Source: Variovorax sp. YR216 (lineage in GTDB: Bacteria > Pseudomonadota > Gammaproteobacteria > Burkholderiales > Burkholderiaceae_C). Taken from it: a stretch of 64,000 nt of DNA. The stretch lies in NCBI RefSeq assembly GCF_900107745.1, contig NZ_FNRO01000019.1, positions 58,886-122,885 of the forward strand, in the 5' to 3' direction. This document shows positions 31,098 through 39,745 of this stretch, in pieces. How positions within the stretch are numbered: position 1 is the stretch's first letter; each line of letters opens with the position of its first letter. Under the pieces are notes generated by a model. That model was given only the letters and a program-made list of their open reading frames with translations. It was not told the origin of the DNA and made no database searches. The translations under genes and the position numbers were made by a program.

Positions 31098-33482
31098 GTG
31101 AAACGCGACGACGCGGTCACGGACCGCCTGCCCGTGCAGCCGATCAGCCAGGACGTGCTGGTCCAGAAGTACCTCAAGCCCGGCGAGCAGAGCGTGGGCG
31201 ACCTGTTCCGGCGGGTCGCGGCGGCGCTGGCCTCGGTGGAAAGGGAAGAACTGCGCGAGACGTGGCGGCAGCGCTTCCTCGCGAACCTGCATGCCGGCGC
31301 CATCGGCGCCGGCCGCATCATGAGCGCCGCCGGCACCGGGCTGCAGGCCACGCTCATCAACTGCTTCGTGCAGCCCGTGGGCGATTGCATCCAGGGGCAG
31401 GACGCGGACGGCTACCCCGGCATCTACGAAGCCCTGCGCGAAGCCGCCGAAACCATGCGGCGCGGCGGCGGCGTGGGCTACGACTTCTCGCGCATCCGCC
31501 CACGCGGCGCGGCGGTGCACGCCACGGCCTCGCTGGCCTCGGGGCCGTGCAGCTACATCGACGTGTTCGACCGCTCGTGTTCCACGGTGGAAAGCGCGGG
31601 CGCGCGCCGTGGGGCGCAGATGGGTGTGCTGCGCATCGACCATCCCGACGTGCTCGAATTCATCACCGCCGAGCGCACGCCGGGGCGGTGGAGCAACTTC
31701 AATGTCTCTGTCGCGGTCAGCGATGCCTTCATGCGGGCGCTCGAGGCCGATGAGGATTGGGCGCTGGCGCATCGCGCAATGCCGGGCCCGGCCTTGATCG
31801 CGCAGGGCGCGGTGCAGGAGGGGGACCATTGGGTCTACCGCCGACTGCCCGCGCGCGAGCTGTGGGACACGGTGATGCGCTCGGCCTACGATTTTGCAGA
31901 GCCGGGCATCCTGTTCACCGACACGATCAACGACGACAACAACCTGCGTGCGCTGGAGCGCATCACCGCGACCAACCCCTGCGGCGAGCAGCCCTTGCCG
32001 CCCTACGGCTGCTGCGACCTCGGGCCGGTGATCCTGCCGCGCTTCGTGCGGCATCCGTTTTCGATCGGCGGCAGCGCCGAATTCGACTTCGACGCCTTCG
32101 GCGCGGCCGTCGCGGTGCAGGTGCGCGCGCTCGACAACGTGCTCGACCTGAGCTTCTGGCCGTTGCCGCAGCAACGCGCGGAAGCGATGCGCAAGCGGCG
32201 CATCGGCGTCGGCTTCACCGGTCTGGGCGACACGCTCGCCATGCTGTGCCTGCGCTACGACGAGGCCGAGGGCCGCGAGATGGCCGCGCGCATCGCGCGC
32301 ACGCTGCGCGACGCGGCCTATGCGGCCTCGGTGGCGCTCGCGCGCGAGAAGGGCGCGTTCCCGGCCTTCGATGCGGACAGCCATCTCGCGCCCGGCACCT
32401 TCGCGAGCCGGCTCGATCCCGCGCTGCAGGCGCAGATCCGCGAGCACGGCCTGCGCAACAGCCACCTGGTCTCGATCGCGCCGACCGGCACGGTGAGCCT
32501 CGCCTTCGCGGACAACGCATCGAACGGCATCGAGCCCGCCTTCTCATGGACCTACCGCCGCAAGAAGCGCGAGGCCGACGGCAGCCTCGCCGAATACCAG
32601 GTCGAGGACCATGCGTGGCGCCTCTACCGCTTCCTCGGCGGCGACACCGGGAAGTTGCCCGACTACTTCGTCTCGGCGCTTTCGATGCCCGCCTCGGCGC
32701 ACCTCGCGATGATGGAAGCGGTGCAGCCCTACGTCGACACCGCGATCTCGAAGACGGTGAACGTGTCGGCCGAGTTTCCCTACGACGACTTCAAGGGTCT
32801 CTACCAGCAGGCATGGAGCGCGGGCCTCAAGGGACTCGCGACCTACCGGCCCAACGCGATCATCGGCTCGGTGCTCGACGCCGCGCCCGCGCCACCGGTC
32901 GCTGCCGCTGCGTCAGTCGATCCGATGCGCGCGCAGATCGAAAGCCGTCCGAAAGGCGCACTGGGCGCGCTCGCCGACAAGATCGAGTACTGGACCTCGC
33001 AGGGCCGCCAGACGCTGTACCTCATCGTGTCCTTCCTGCCGCTGGCCGATGGACGGGAGCGGGCGGTCGAGTTCTTCATGCCGGTCGGCCAGAACGGCGA
33101 GTCGCAGCAGTGGGTCACAGCGAGCATGCGCCTCTTGTCGCTGGCCGCGCGCGGCGGCTTTCTCGACCGCGCGCTGGCCGACATGCGCAAGGTGGCGTGG
33201 GATCGCGGCCCGGTGCGCCTCGGCCACTACCGCAAGGCCGACGGCACGCGGGTGCCGCAGTGGCACGACTCCGAGGTCGCGGCCATCGCCTTTGCGATCC
33301 AGAACCTCATCGCGCGGCGCGGCAAGCCGGATGAGGGGGTGTCGCCGGATGCCGCTTCGCCGTTCGAAACGCCCGCGCCGATGGCCGGCGCGAAGTGCCC
33401 CGAGTGCGGTGCGCACGCCATGATCCGCAAGGATGGCTGCGACTTCTGCACCCAGTGCGGCCACGTCGGAAGCTGCGGATGA
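31098..33482 (+). CDS. nrdJ: Adenosylcobalamin-dependent ribonucleotide reductase (class II)
   Basis: The 794-aa enzyme makes deoxyribonucleotides without oxygen, using coenzyme B12 to generate the thiyl radical. Cys89 (ATLINCFVQPVGD) is the first active-site cysteine, TNPCGEQPLPPYGCCDLG holds the radical Cys loop and FSRIRPRGA is the substrate loop. A zinc-ribbon tail (CPECGAHAMI...CDFCTQCGHVGSC) supplies the reducing thiols. The start is GTG at 31098. The cofactor-making adenosyltransferase lies 4 kb upstream. A small downstream gene overlaps its stop by 4 nt. Confidence 0.94.
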   Translation: MKRDDAVTDRLPVQPISQDVLVQKYLKPGEQSVGDLFRRVAAALASVEREELRETWRQRFLANLHAGAIGAGRIMSAAGTGLQATLINCFVQPVGDCIQGQDADGYPGIYEALREAAETMRRGGGVGYDFSRIRPRGAAVHATASLASGPCSYIDVFDRSCSTVESAGARRGAQMGVLRIDHPDVLEFITAERTPGRWSNFNVSVAVSDAFMRALEADEDWALAHRAMPGPALIAQGAVQEGDHWVYRRLPARELWDTVMRSAYDFAEPGILFTDTINDDNNLRALERITATNPCGEQPLPPYGCCDLGPVILPRFVRHPFSIGGSAEFDFDAFGAAVAVQVRALDNVLDLSFWPLPQQRAEAMRKRRIGVGFTGLGDTLAMLCLRYDEAEGREMAARIARTLRDAAYAASVALAREKGAFPAFDADSHLAPGTFASRLDPALQAQIREHGLRNSHLVSIAPTGTVSLAFADNASNGIEPAFSWTYRRKKREADGSLAEYQVEDHAWRLYRFLGGDTGKLPDYFVSALSMPASAHLAMMEAVQPYVDTAISKTVNVSAEFPYDDFKGLYQQAWSAGLKGLATYRPNAIIGSVLDAAPAPPVAAAASVDPMRAQIESRPKGALGALADKIEYWTSQGRQTLYLIVSFLPLADGRERAVEFFMPVGQNGESQQWVTASMRLLSLAARGGFLDRALADMRKVAWDRGPVRLGHYRKADGTRVPQWHDSEVAAIAFAIQNLIARRGKPDEGVSPDAASPFETPAPMAGAKCPECGAHAMIRKDGCDFCTQCGHVGSCG

Positions 33483-33643
33483 GGCTGCCTGCCGTCCTGC
33501 GCGGTCTTGGCAGCGGCCTCGGTGCGCCCGCCGACAAGGCCTACCGCCAGCGTCTGCGCGAGTGGATCGAGCTGCAGTGGGCCGAGAAGGATTCGCTCAT
33601 CCCCCTCTTGTTGAAGGAATCACCCCATGTCTCAGGACGCTGA
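33479..33643 (+). CDS. Small hypothetical protein coupled to nrdJ
   Basis: A 54-aa reading frame begins with ATG overlapping the nrdJ stop (ATGA) and ends 17 nt inside the next gene. The sequence (RGLGSGLGAPADKAYRQRLREWIELQWAEKDSLIPLLLKE) looks like a compact helical protein. I do not recognise a family. The tight overlaps on both sides support translation. Confidence 0.5.
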   Translation: MRLPAVLRGLGSGLGAPADKAYRQRLREWIELQWAEKDSLIPLLLKESPHVSGR

Positions 33644-34862
33644 AGTGGCCATCGTCGGTGCGGGCCCCGTGGGCCTCGCCATGGCCATCGCGCTGCACGA
33701 CGCCGGTTTCGATGTCACGGTGCTCGACGTCCAGGCGCGCGATGCGCTGGCTGCGCCGCCCGAGGACGGCCGAGAGATCGCGCTGACCCATCCGAGCGTC
33801 GCCACCCTGCGCGCGCTGGGCCTCTGGCATCGGTTGCGTGCCGAAGAGATCGGCGAGATCCGCGAGGCCCGCGTGATCGACGGCGACCGGCACGACGCGG
33901 CCCTGCGCTTCAAGTCCAGCATGGAGCTGGGCTGGATCGTGCCCAACCACGCCTTGCGCCGCGTGAGCTTCGAAGCACTGGCCGAACGGCCGGCCATCCG
34001 CCTGCGGGACCGCAGCCGGCTGCTCGCCGTCGAGACCTCGCCCGCGCACGTGGACCTGCAGATCGAGAGCGCGGCCGACGGTACGCGCGAAGCCCTGCGC
34101 GCGCAGCTTTTCGTCGCCGCCGACAGCCGCTTCTCGGCAGCGCGCCGGCATCTCGGCATCGCGGCCGACATGCATGACTTCGGCCGCACCATGATCGTCT
34201 GCCGCATGCGCCATGCACTGCCGCATCGTGGCGTGGCCCACGAGTGCTTCGGCTACGAGCGTACGCTGGCGGTGCTGCCGCTGTGGGGCGACCTGTGCTC
34301 GGTGGTGATGACCACCGACACCGCTTCGGCGACGCGGCTCATGGCCCTGCCGGCGGGCGAGTTCGCCGCGCTCGCGGCGTCGCAGTTCGGCGAGCGGCTC
34401 GGCGCCATGCATCTGGTGGGCGAGCGATTCGCCTATCCGCTCGTCACGGTCCTGTCGCATCGCTTCGCGGCCGAACGCAGCGCGCTGATCGGCGACGCGG
34501 CGGTGGGCATGCACCCGGTCACGGCACATGGCTACAACCTCGGACTGCAGGGGGTCGCCGCGCTGACCCGGGTCCTGCGCGACGCACGCGGCGAGGGGCG
34601 GGACATCGGCGACGCCGGTGTCCTGGCCGGCTACGAGCGGGCGCATCGCCGCGACGCGGCGGTGATGTACCACGGCACCAATGCGGTCGCGAAGCTCTAT
34701 GCGGGCAACGGTGCGATGCAGCGGGTGGCGCGCCGATGGCTCCTGCGCGGTGCGCAGAATCTGCCGCCTTTGAAGACCGCGATCATGGCGCGCCTGACGG
34801 GGCGCGGCGGGCTGCAGCCGCCGGTGTCACTGCGGTTGGGCGACCTGACGCAGCGCCGCTGA
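33627..34862 (+). CDS. UbiH/UbiF/COQ6-family FAD monooxygenase (UbiM-like)
   Basis: The 411-aa flavin hydroxylase has an N-terminal FAD motif (VAIVGAGPVGLAMAIALHDAGF), a mid GD motif (ALIGDAAVGMHPVTAHGYNLGLQG) and the usual substrate-binding middle. This family hydroxylates ubiquinone precursors. The divergence from the UbiH and UbiF patterns and the context outside ubi clusters suggest the UbiM subtype, but this is not proven by reading. It overlaps the small upstream frame by 17 nt and is convergent with narL, whose stop is 20 nt away. Confidence 0.75.
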   Translation: MSQDAEVAIVGAGPVGLAMAIALHDAGFDVTVLDVQARDALAAPPEDGREIALTHPSVATLRALGLWHRLRAEEIGEIREARVIDGDRHDAALRFKSSMELGWIVPNHALRRVSFEALAERPAIRLRDRSRLLAVETSPAHVDLQIESAADGTREALRAQLFVAADSRFSAARRHLGIAADMHDFGRTMIVCRMRHALPHRGVAHECFGYERTLAVLPLWGDLCSVVMTTDTASATRLMALPAGEFAALAASQFGERLGAMHLVGERFAYPLVTVLSHRFAAERSALIGDAAVGMHPVTAHGYNLGLQGVAALTRVLRDARGEGRDIGDAGVLAGYERAHRRDAAVMYHGTNAVAKLYAGNGAMQRVARRWLLRGAQNLPPLKTAIMARLTGRGGLQPPVSLRLGDLTQRR

Positions 34863-34882
34863 CCCGGCGAGCCCGGACTGGC

Positions 34883-35572
34883 TCACTCCATGCGGCTCAC
34901 GGCATAGACCGCCGCCTGCACGCGCGAGGCGAGGTTCAGCTTGCGCAGGATGTGCTGCACGTGGATCTTGACGGTGGTCTCGGCGATGCCGAGGGCGCGC
35001 GCGATGTCCTTGTTGCTGGCGCCGCGAGCGATGTGGGCGAGGATCTCCTGCTCGCGGGGCGAAAGACTTTCGATGGGGTCCGCCGGCGCGCCCGCCGGGG
35101 GCTTCTGCGCTGCAGGCGGGCTGCCCTGAACGGAGCGGAAGGCGGTGACGAGCTTGCCGGTCATCTCGGGGCTGATGGTGGATTCGCCCTCCATCGCGCG
35201 CACGATGGCGCCGGCCATCACGTCGCTGTCCACGGTCTTCAGCAGGTAGCCCTGCGCGCCGCCGCGCAGCGCAGCGGCGAGGTCGTTCTCGTCCTCGCTC
35301 ACCGTGAGCATCAGGATGCGCGCGCCGGGCGCGGCTTGCCGGAGGCCCGCGAGCGCATCCACGCCCTTGACGCCGGGCAGGTGGTTGTCGAGCAGGACGA
35401 TGTCGGGCTGGGTCTCGGCGGCGCGGCGCTGGGCTTCGCCGGCGTCGCCTGCTTCGGCGACGACCTGGAAACGCGGGTCGCCTTCGAGCAGCGCGATCAC
35501 GCCACGTCGGAACAGGGTGTGGTCATCGACCACGAGAAGGCGGATGGGCGTCGCGGTGCTGTCGTGGTTCAT
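34883..35572 (-). CDS. narL: Nitrate/nitrite response regulator NarL
   Basis: The 229-aa regulator has a receiver domain (LLVVDDHTLFRRG, phospho-Asp in IVLLDNHLPGVKG, Lys in GYLLKTVD) and a C-terminal LuxR-type helix-turn-helix (LSPREQEILAHIARGASNKDIARALGIAETTVKIHVQHILRKL). It overlaps narX by 4 nt and closes the nar operon. Phosphorylated NarL should activate nar expression in nitrate. Confidence 0.93.
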   Translation of the reverse strand: MNHDSTATPIRLLVVDDHTLFRRGVIALLEGDPRFQVVAEAGDAGEAQRRAAETQPDIVLLDNHLPGVKGVDALAGLRQAAPGARILMLTVSEDENDLAAALRGGAQGYLLKTVDSDVMAGAIVRAMEGESTISPEMTGKLVTAFRSVQGSPPAAQKPPAGAPADPIESLSPREQEILAHIARGASNKDIARALGIAETTVKIHVQHILRKLNLASRVQAAVYAVSRME

Positions 35573-37470
35573 GGGGCTTTGATGGTTGCGTGCTCCGGAG
35601 GCTGCGTCTCGGCGACGGGCAGGGTCATCACGACGCTGGTTCCGGCGCCGACGACCGAATGCACCTCGACCTCGGCGCCGATGCTGTGCGCGCGTTCGCG
35701 CATGATGCGCAGGCCCACGTGGATGCCGTCGGACGCTTGCTCGGGTTCGACGAAGCCGCGGCCGTCGTCGCGCACTTCGACGCGCCACGGCGGCGACTGC
35801 CGCACCTCGACCCACACGGCGCTCGCGCCCGAGTGCTTGCGCACGTTGGAGAGCGCCTCCTGCACCACGTGCAGCACCTGCACCTGTACGTCGGCGGCGA
35901 GCGGCAGGCCCTGGCCTTCGATGGCGAGGTGGGTGGGCAGGCCGGTCTGGTGCTCGAACTTCTGCAAGGTGATCTGGATGGCCGGGATGATGTCCTCGGC
36001 GTTGGTGCGGGTGCGGAAGTGCACCAGCAGTTCGCGCACGTCGGAGAGGCTGCCGTTGACGCCCGCATCGAGTTCGGCCAGGCTGCGGTCGGCCTGCGCG
36101 CTTTCGCCGCGCTTGAGCGCGCCGCGCAGAAGACCGATCTGGATCTTGAGGAAGGCGAGGCTCTGCGCGATGGAGTCGTGCAGCTCGCGCGCGAGCAGGC
36201 CGCGTTCCTCCGCGATGGCGGCCTCGCGCTGCAGGGCCGCGCCGCGCAGTCCCTCGATGGCGCCGGCCAGGTGGCTCGCCAGGGTTTCGAGCAGCGCGCG
36301 GTCGTCGTCGGCGAGCGCGACCGGCTCGCGATAGAAGAGGTTCAGTTCGCCGACCAGGCGCTCCTGTAGCCGCACGGGCACGCTCACCACCGCGCCGTAG
36401 CCCGCGCGCGTGCAGTGGCCCAGAAAGCCGGGCCGGTTCTGCGCGACGATCGGAATGACCTGCGTGCTGGCGTGCGCCTGGTCCTGGCCGCAGAAGCAGT
36501 CGCCGGTGGGCAGGCAGTATTCGTCCTCTGTCAAGGTGCGCGGCAGGCCGTCGGAGGCCAGCATGATGTAGCGGTGGTTCGATTCGTCGGACCATCGGAT
36601 GGCGGAGGCATCGGCCTCGGCCACGGCGCGGATCTGCTGTGCGAAGCCCTGCGCCAGCTCTTCGAGCGTGCCGGCGCGGTTGACGAAGGCGGCGGCCTTG
36701 TAGAGCGCAGCGAGGCGGGCATGCTCGGCTTCGAGGCGCATGGTCTTTTCCTGCACCTTGGATTCGAGGCCCTGGTAGAGGTCCTGCAGCGTCTCGGCCA
36801 TGCGGTTGAAGCCGTCGGCCAGCGCGCCGAATTCGTCCTTCGCCGGATGCTCGACGCGCGCCGAGAGGTCGCCGTCGCGGATGCGCGTGAGACCGGCCTG
36901 CAGCCGCGCGAGCGGATTGAAGACCAGAAGGTACGACAGGTACAGGATGGCGACGGCGCTCGCGACCACCAGCGCGACCATGATGAGCTGCACCGCGTTG
37001 AGGATGGCGGTGAGGCGCGAGAGATGGCCCTCGATCTGCGAGACGAAGCGGTCGATCTGCTCCACCAGCGTTCGGGCGCGTCCGGCGGCGGCTTCGGCGG
37101 ACGGTGCGGGTGCCGCGCTCCAGTCGCGGCGCAGCGCGGTCCAGCCGGCTTCCACCGCGTCGAAGGCGTCGAGCGATGCCTTGTCGCGCGGGACGAAGAG
37201 CGGGCGGGCCGGATCCCCCTGGCGCAGCAACGCGATGCTGCGATCGAGTTCCTCGGACAGCGCGCCGATCTTCTGCGGATCGGCGAAGGCCTGCGCCTGC
37301 GCGAGCCGCCATGTCTGCATGCGCATGCGGCCCGCCTCGTTGATGGCGGCGGCGCCGCCTTCGAGCTGCCAGGTCATCCACAGCGTGAGCCCGATGGAGG
37401 CGATCGCGGCCAGCAGCAGGGCGCCACCGATGGCGCCCAGCTTGGCCACCAGGGTCGGAGATCTGCGCAT
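35569..37470 (-). CDS. narX: Nitrate/nitrite sensor histidine kinase NarX
   Basis: The 633-aa inner-membrane kinase has a periplasmic PilJ-type sensor with the P-box-like stretch INEAGRMRMQTWRLAQAQ, two membrane helices (~12-34 and ~160-180), a HAMP domain, a GAF-like Cys-containing module (YCLPTGDCFCGQ) and a HisKA_3 core with His in ARELHDSIAQSLAFL. The ATPase domain ends VHVGLRIMRERAHSIGAEV. The start is ATG at 37470, 41 nt after the PPIase gene. A 4-nt overlap couples it to narL. Confidence 0.93.
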   Translation of the reverse strand: MRRSPTLVAKLGAIGGALLLAAIASIGLTLWMTWQLEGGAAAINEAGRMRMQTWRLAQAQAFADPQKIGALSEELDRSIALLRQGDPARPLFVPRDKASLDAFDAVEAGWTALRRDWSAAPAPSAEAAAGRARTLVEQIDRFVSQIEGHLSRLTAILNAVQLIMVALVVASAVAILYLSYLLVFNPLARLQAGLTRIRDGDLSARVEHPAKDEFGALADGFNRMAETLQDLYQGLESKVQEKTMRLEAEHARLAALYKAAAFVNRAGTLEELAQGFAQQIRAVAEADASAIRWSDESNHRYIMLASDGLPRTLTEDEYCLPTGDCFCGQDQAHASTQVIPIVAQNRPGFLGHCTRAGYGAVVSVPVRLQERLVGELNLFYREPVALADDDRALLETLASHLAGAIEGLRGAALQREAAIAEERGLLARELHDSIAQSLAFLKIQIGLLRGALKRGESAQADRSLAELDAGVNGSLSDVRELLVHFRTRTNAEDIIPAIQITLQKFEHQTGLPTHLAIEGQGLPLAADVQVQVLHVVQEALSNVRKHSGASAVWVEVRQSPPWRVEVRDDGRGFVEPEQASDGIHVGLRIMRERAHSIGAEVEVHSVVGAGTSVVMTLPVAETQPPEHATIKAP

Positions 37471-37511
37471 GGGGTCGGTAATGTAGCGGAGCGGCCTCGC
37501 TCGACGGACGC

Positions 37512-38291
37512 CTATTGAACCAGAGGAGTGGTCGCTGCGTCCATGTCGATGCCTTCGATGCGTGCCGCGCCGGCCAGCAGGCTCAGGTATTGGCGCAGCG
37601 CGGTCACATAGCTTTGCTGGCGCAGCGCCTGGGCGACGGCCGCGTGGACCGACTCGAAGGGCGGCTGCTCGCCGCCTTCGCGCGCCAGCACTTCCACCAC
37701 GTGCAGGCCGAAGCGGGTCGGGACCAGATGCGGCAGCACGCCGATTTCCTGGCCGCCGAACAGGGCGCGCGCGAATTCGGGCGCGCAGTCGCCGGCGCCA
37801 AGCCAGCCGAGATCGCCGCCGAGGGCGCCGCTCGGGCAGTTCGAGAACTCGGCGGCCATGGCGGCGAAGGCTTCGGTCGCGCTCGCGGCGTCCTGGCAGC
37901 GCAGATCGAGCAGGCAGTCTTCGGCGCGCATGCGCACGAGCGCGATGTCCACGCCGGGTGTGACGGCGAAGAGGACGTGGCGCGCATGCACGCGCTGGCC
38001 AGTGGCGAAGTGCTTCGAGTTCGCCGCATGGTGGCGCCGGCAAGCTTCCTCCGAAGGGGCGGGCACGACGATCTCGCGGTCGAGCAGCGCCTCGATGGCC
38101 CGCGCGGCCGCTTCGCTGGTCGCGCCTTCGACGGGCGCGGGATCGCCGGCATCGAGCAGGCCGGCGCGCATCGCGGCCTGCCGAAGCAGCTCGGTGCAGG
38201 CGCGTTGACGCAGGGCTTCCGGGGCTGGCGATTCGTCGTCGCGCGCGAGCGGGACGCCGTTCACCGAGGGCAGAGCCGTGAGGGTGGTCAT
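37512..38291 (-). CDS. Parvulin-type peptidyl-prolyl isomerase in the nar operon
   Basis: The 259-aa cytoplasmic protein has a helical N-terminal region and a C-terminal parvulin core (QRVHARHVLFAVTPG, FSNCPSGALGGDLGWLGAGDCAPEFARALF, FGLHVVEVLA), with the conserved Gly-Gly and Leu-Gly-Trp blocks. No signal peptide is seen, so it acts inside the cell, possibly on folding or assembly of NarGHI. It is located between narI and narX, 15 nt after narI. Similar PpiC-like genes occur in other betaproteobacterial nar operons. Confidence 0.85.
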   Translation of the reverse strand: MTTLTALPSVNGVPLARDDESPAPEALRQRACTELLRQAAMRAGLLDAGDPAPVEGATSEAAARAIEALLDREIVVPAPSEEACRRHHAANSKHFATGQRVHARHVLFAVTPGVDIALVRMRAEDCLLDLRCQDAASATEAFAAMAAEFSNCPSGALGGDLGWLGAGDCAPEFARALFGGQEIGVLPHLVPTRFGLHVVEVLAREGGEQPPFESVHAAVAQALRQQSYVTALRQYLSLLAGAARIEGIDMDAATTPLVQ

Positions 38292-38306
38292 GGTGTCCTC
38301 CTTGGC

Positions 38307-39032
38307 TCAGGCCGAGCGGTGCGGCTGTGCGCGGCCGGCGGCGGTGTTCATGCGGCGTGAGCGCACCACCTGGTAGGGCCTGAAGAGGTAGCCGACCGAC
38401 GCAAGCCCGCTCCACACATGCACGAGACGCGTGAACGGAAACAGCAGGAACAGGGTCATGCCCAGCACCATGTGCGCCTTGAAGGGCCATTCCACGCCCC
38501 CAAGCGTGGCCGCGTCGGGGCGGAAGGTGACGATCCCCTGCGCCCATTCGGCCAGGACAATCATCGTGGCGCCGTCGCGGTGGTGCACCGAGAAGGGCAG
38601 CGTGACGAGGCCGAGCACGAGCTGCGCCCACAGCACGACGAGGATCGCGACGTCGCTGCGGTGGCTGGTGGCGCGGATGCGCGGGTCCGACAGGCGCCGG
38701 TGCAGCAGCATCGTCAGCCCGATGAAGCACAGCGCGCCGGCCGCGCCGCCGGAGACCACGGCCACCATCTGCTTCTGGCCGGCGGTGATGAAGGGCTCGT
38801 AGAGCCAATGCGGCGTCAGCAGCCCGACCGTGTGGCCGAACAGCAGGAACAGGATGCCGATGTGGAACAGGTTGCTGCCCCAGCGCAGCTGGCCGGCGCG
38901 CAGCAGTTGCGACGAGTCGCTCTTCCATGTGTACTGGTCGCGATCGAAGCGCACCAGGCTGCCGAGCAGGAAGACCGCGAGGCAGATGTAGGGATAGACC
39001 GTGAACAGGAAGTCATGGACCGCGCGTGTCAT
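38307..39032 (-). CDS. narI: Respiratory nitrate reductase gamma subunit NarI
   Basis: The 241-aa integral membrane diheme cytochrome b anchors NarGH and oxidises quinol. Five hydrophobic helices are visible, with heme-ligand His in SNLFHIGILFLLFGHTVGLL and in KAHMVLGMTLFLLFPFTRLVHVWSG. The start is ATG at 39032, overlapping narJ by 4 nt. Confidence 0.95.
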   Translation of the reverse strand: MTRAVHDFLFTVYPYICLAVFLLGSLVRFDRDQYTWKSDSSQLLRAGQLRWGSNLFHIGILFLLFGHTVGLLTPHWLYEPFITAGQKQMVAVVSGGAAGALCFIGLTMLLHRRLSDPRIRATSHRSDVAILVVLWAQLVLGLVTLPFSVHHRDGATMIVLAEWAQGIVTFRPDAATLGGVEWPFKAHMVLGMTLFLLFPFTRLVHVWSGLASVGYLFRPYQVVRSRRMNTAAGRAQPHRSA

Positions 39033-39742
39033 TCGGAGGCTCCTTGGGCGTGTGCGTTGGAGGGGGTGGCGGCCCGCCGCACGATGCGCACGGGCTGCGG
39101 CGTGCCGGGCGCGGCCTGACCTTCGGTGGAGCAGCCGCCGAACGCGAGCGGCTCCTCCCATGCCTCGTCGAGCGCAGGTTCGGACGCGATCGGCACGGCC
39201 CGCGCCTTTTCGCCGGCGAGCTCGAGCACGGCCGCGAGCACGCAGGCATAGGGGCTGCGGCGCTCCAGCAGCGCGCTGAAGATGCTGCGCGCGATGTGCG
39301 CGAACTCCGCGAGGAAGGCGGCGGCCTGCGCGGGCGGTTGCGTCGATGCGTATTCGAGCACCACGGTCAGGTGGTCCGGCAGCTCGCCGTCATGCAGCAG
39401 CAGGCCGGCCTGCGCATAGGTCTGCGCAAGGTCGACCATCGCGGGGCCACGTTCGCGCGAATCACCGTGCACGTGTTCGAACAGGTGCAGCGCGGTGGCG
39501 CGGCCACGATCGAAGAGGTCGACGTACTCGGCTTCGACGTCGAGTGGCGGGCCATCGCCGAGGTGCGCGACCAGCGCGTCGACTTCGGCGAGCCTTGCCG
39601 CGCCGAGCGCGCCTTCGGCATGCAGCGCGTCGCGCATCGCGTCGAGGTGCGCGCAGAGTTCGGCGTCGGGGTAGCTCAGCAGGCGGGCCAGCACACGCAG
39701 GGTGTGGGTCATCGGCTGGGTGGTTTGCTTGAACAATGCCAT
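39029..39742 (-). CDS. narJ: Nitrate reductase assembly chaperone NarJ
   Basis: The 237-aa cytoplasmic chaperone inserts the molybdenum cofactor into NarG. It has the NarJ patterns LARLLSYPDAELCAHLDAM, DVEAEYVDLFDRGRATALHLFEHVHGDSRERGPAMVDL and GLLLHDGELPDHLTVVLEY. The tail beyond residue ~185 is rich in Pro/Ala. It begins 3 nt after narH. Confidence 0.95.
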   Translation of the reverse strand: MALFKQTTQPMTHTLRVLARLLSYPDAELCAHLDAMRDALHAEGALGAARLAEVDALVAHLGDGPPLDVEAEYVDLFDRGRATALHLFEHVHGDSRERGPAMVDLAQTYAQAGLLLHDGELPDHLTVVLEYASTQPPAQAAAFLAEFAHIARSIFSALLERRSPYACVLAAVLELAGEKARAVPIASEPALDEAWEEPLAFGGCSTEGQAAPGTPQPVRIVRRAATPSNAHAQGASE

Positions 39743-39745
39743 GAC

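Noticed and set aside
35569..38928. A 1119-codon reading through narX and the upstream region
   Set aside because: Only the last 633 residues are NarX; the rest overlaps the PPIase and narI in another frame.
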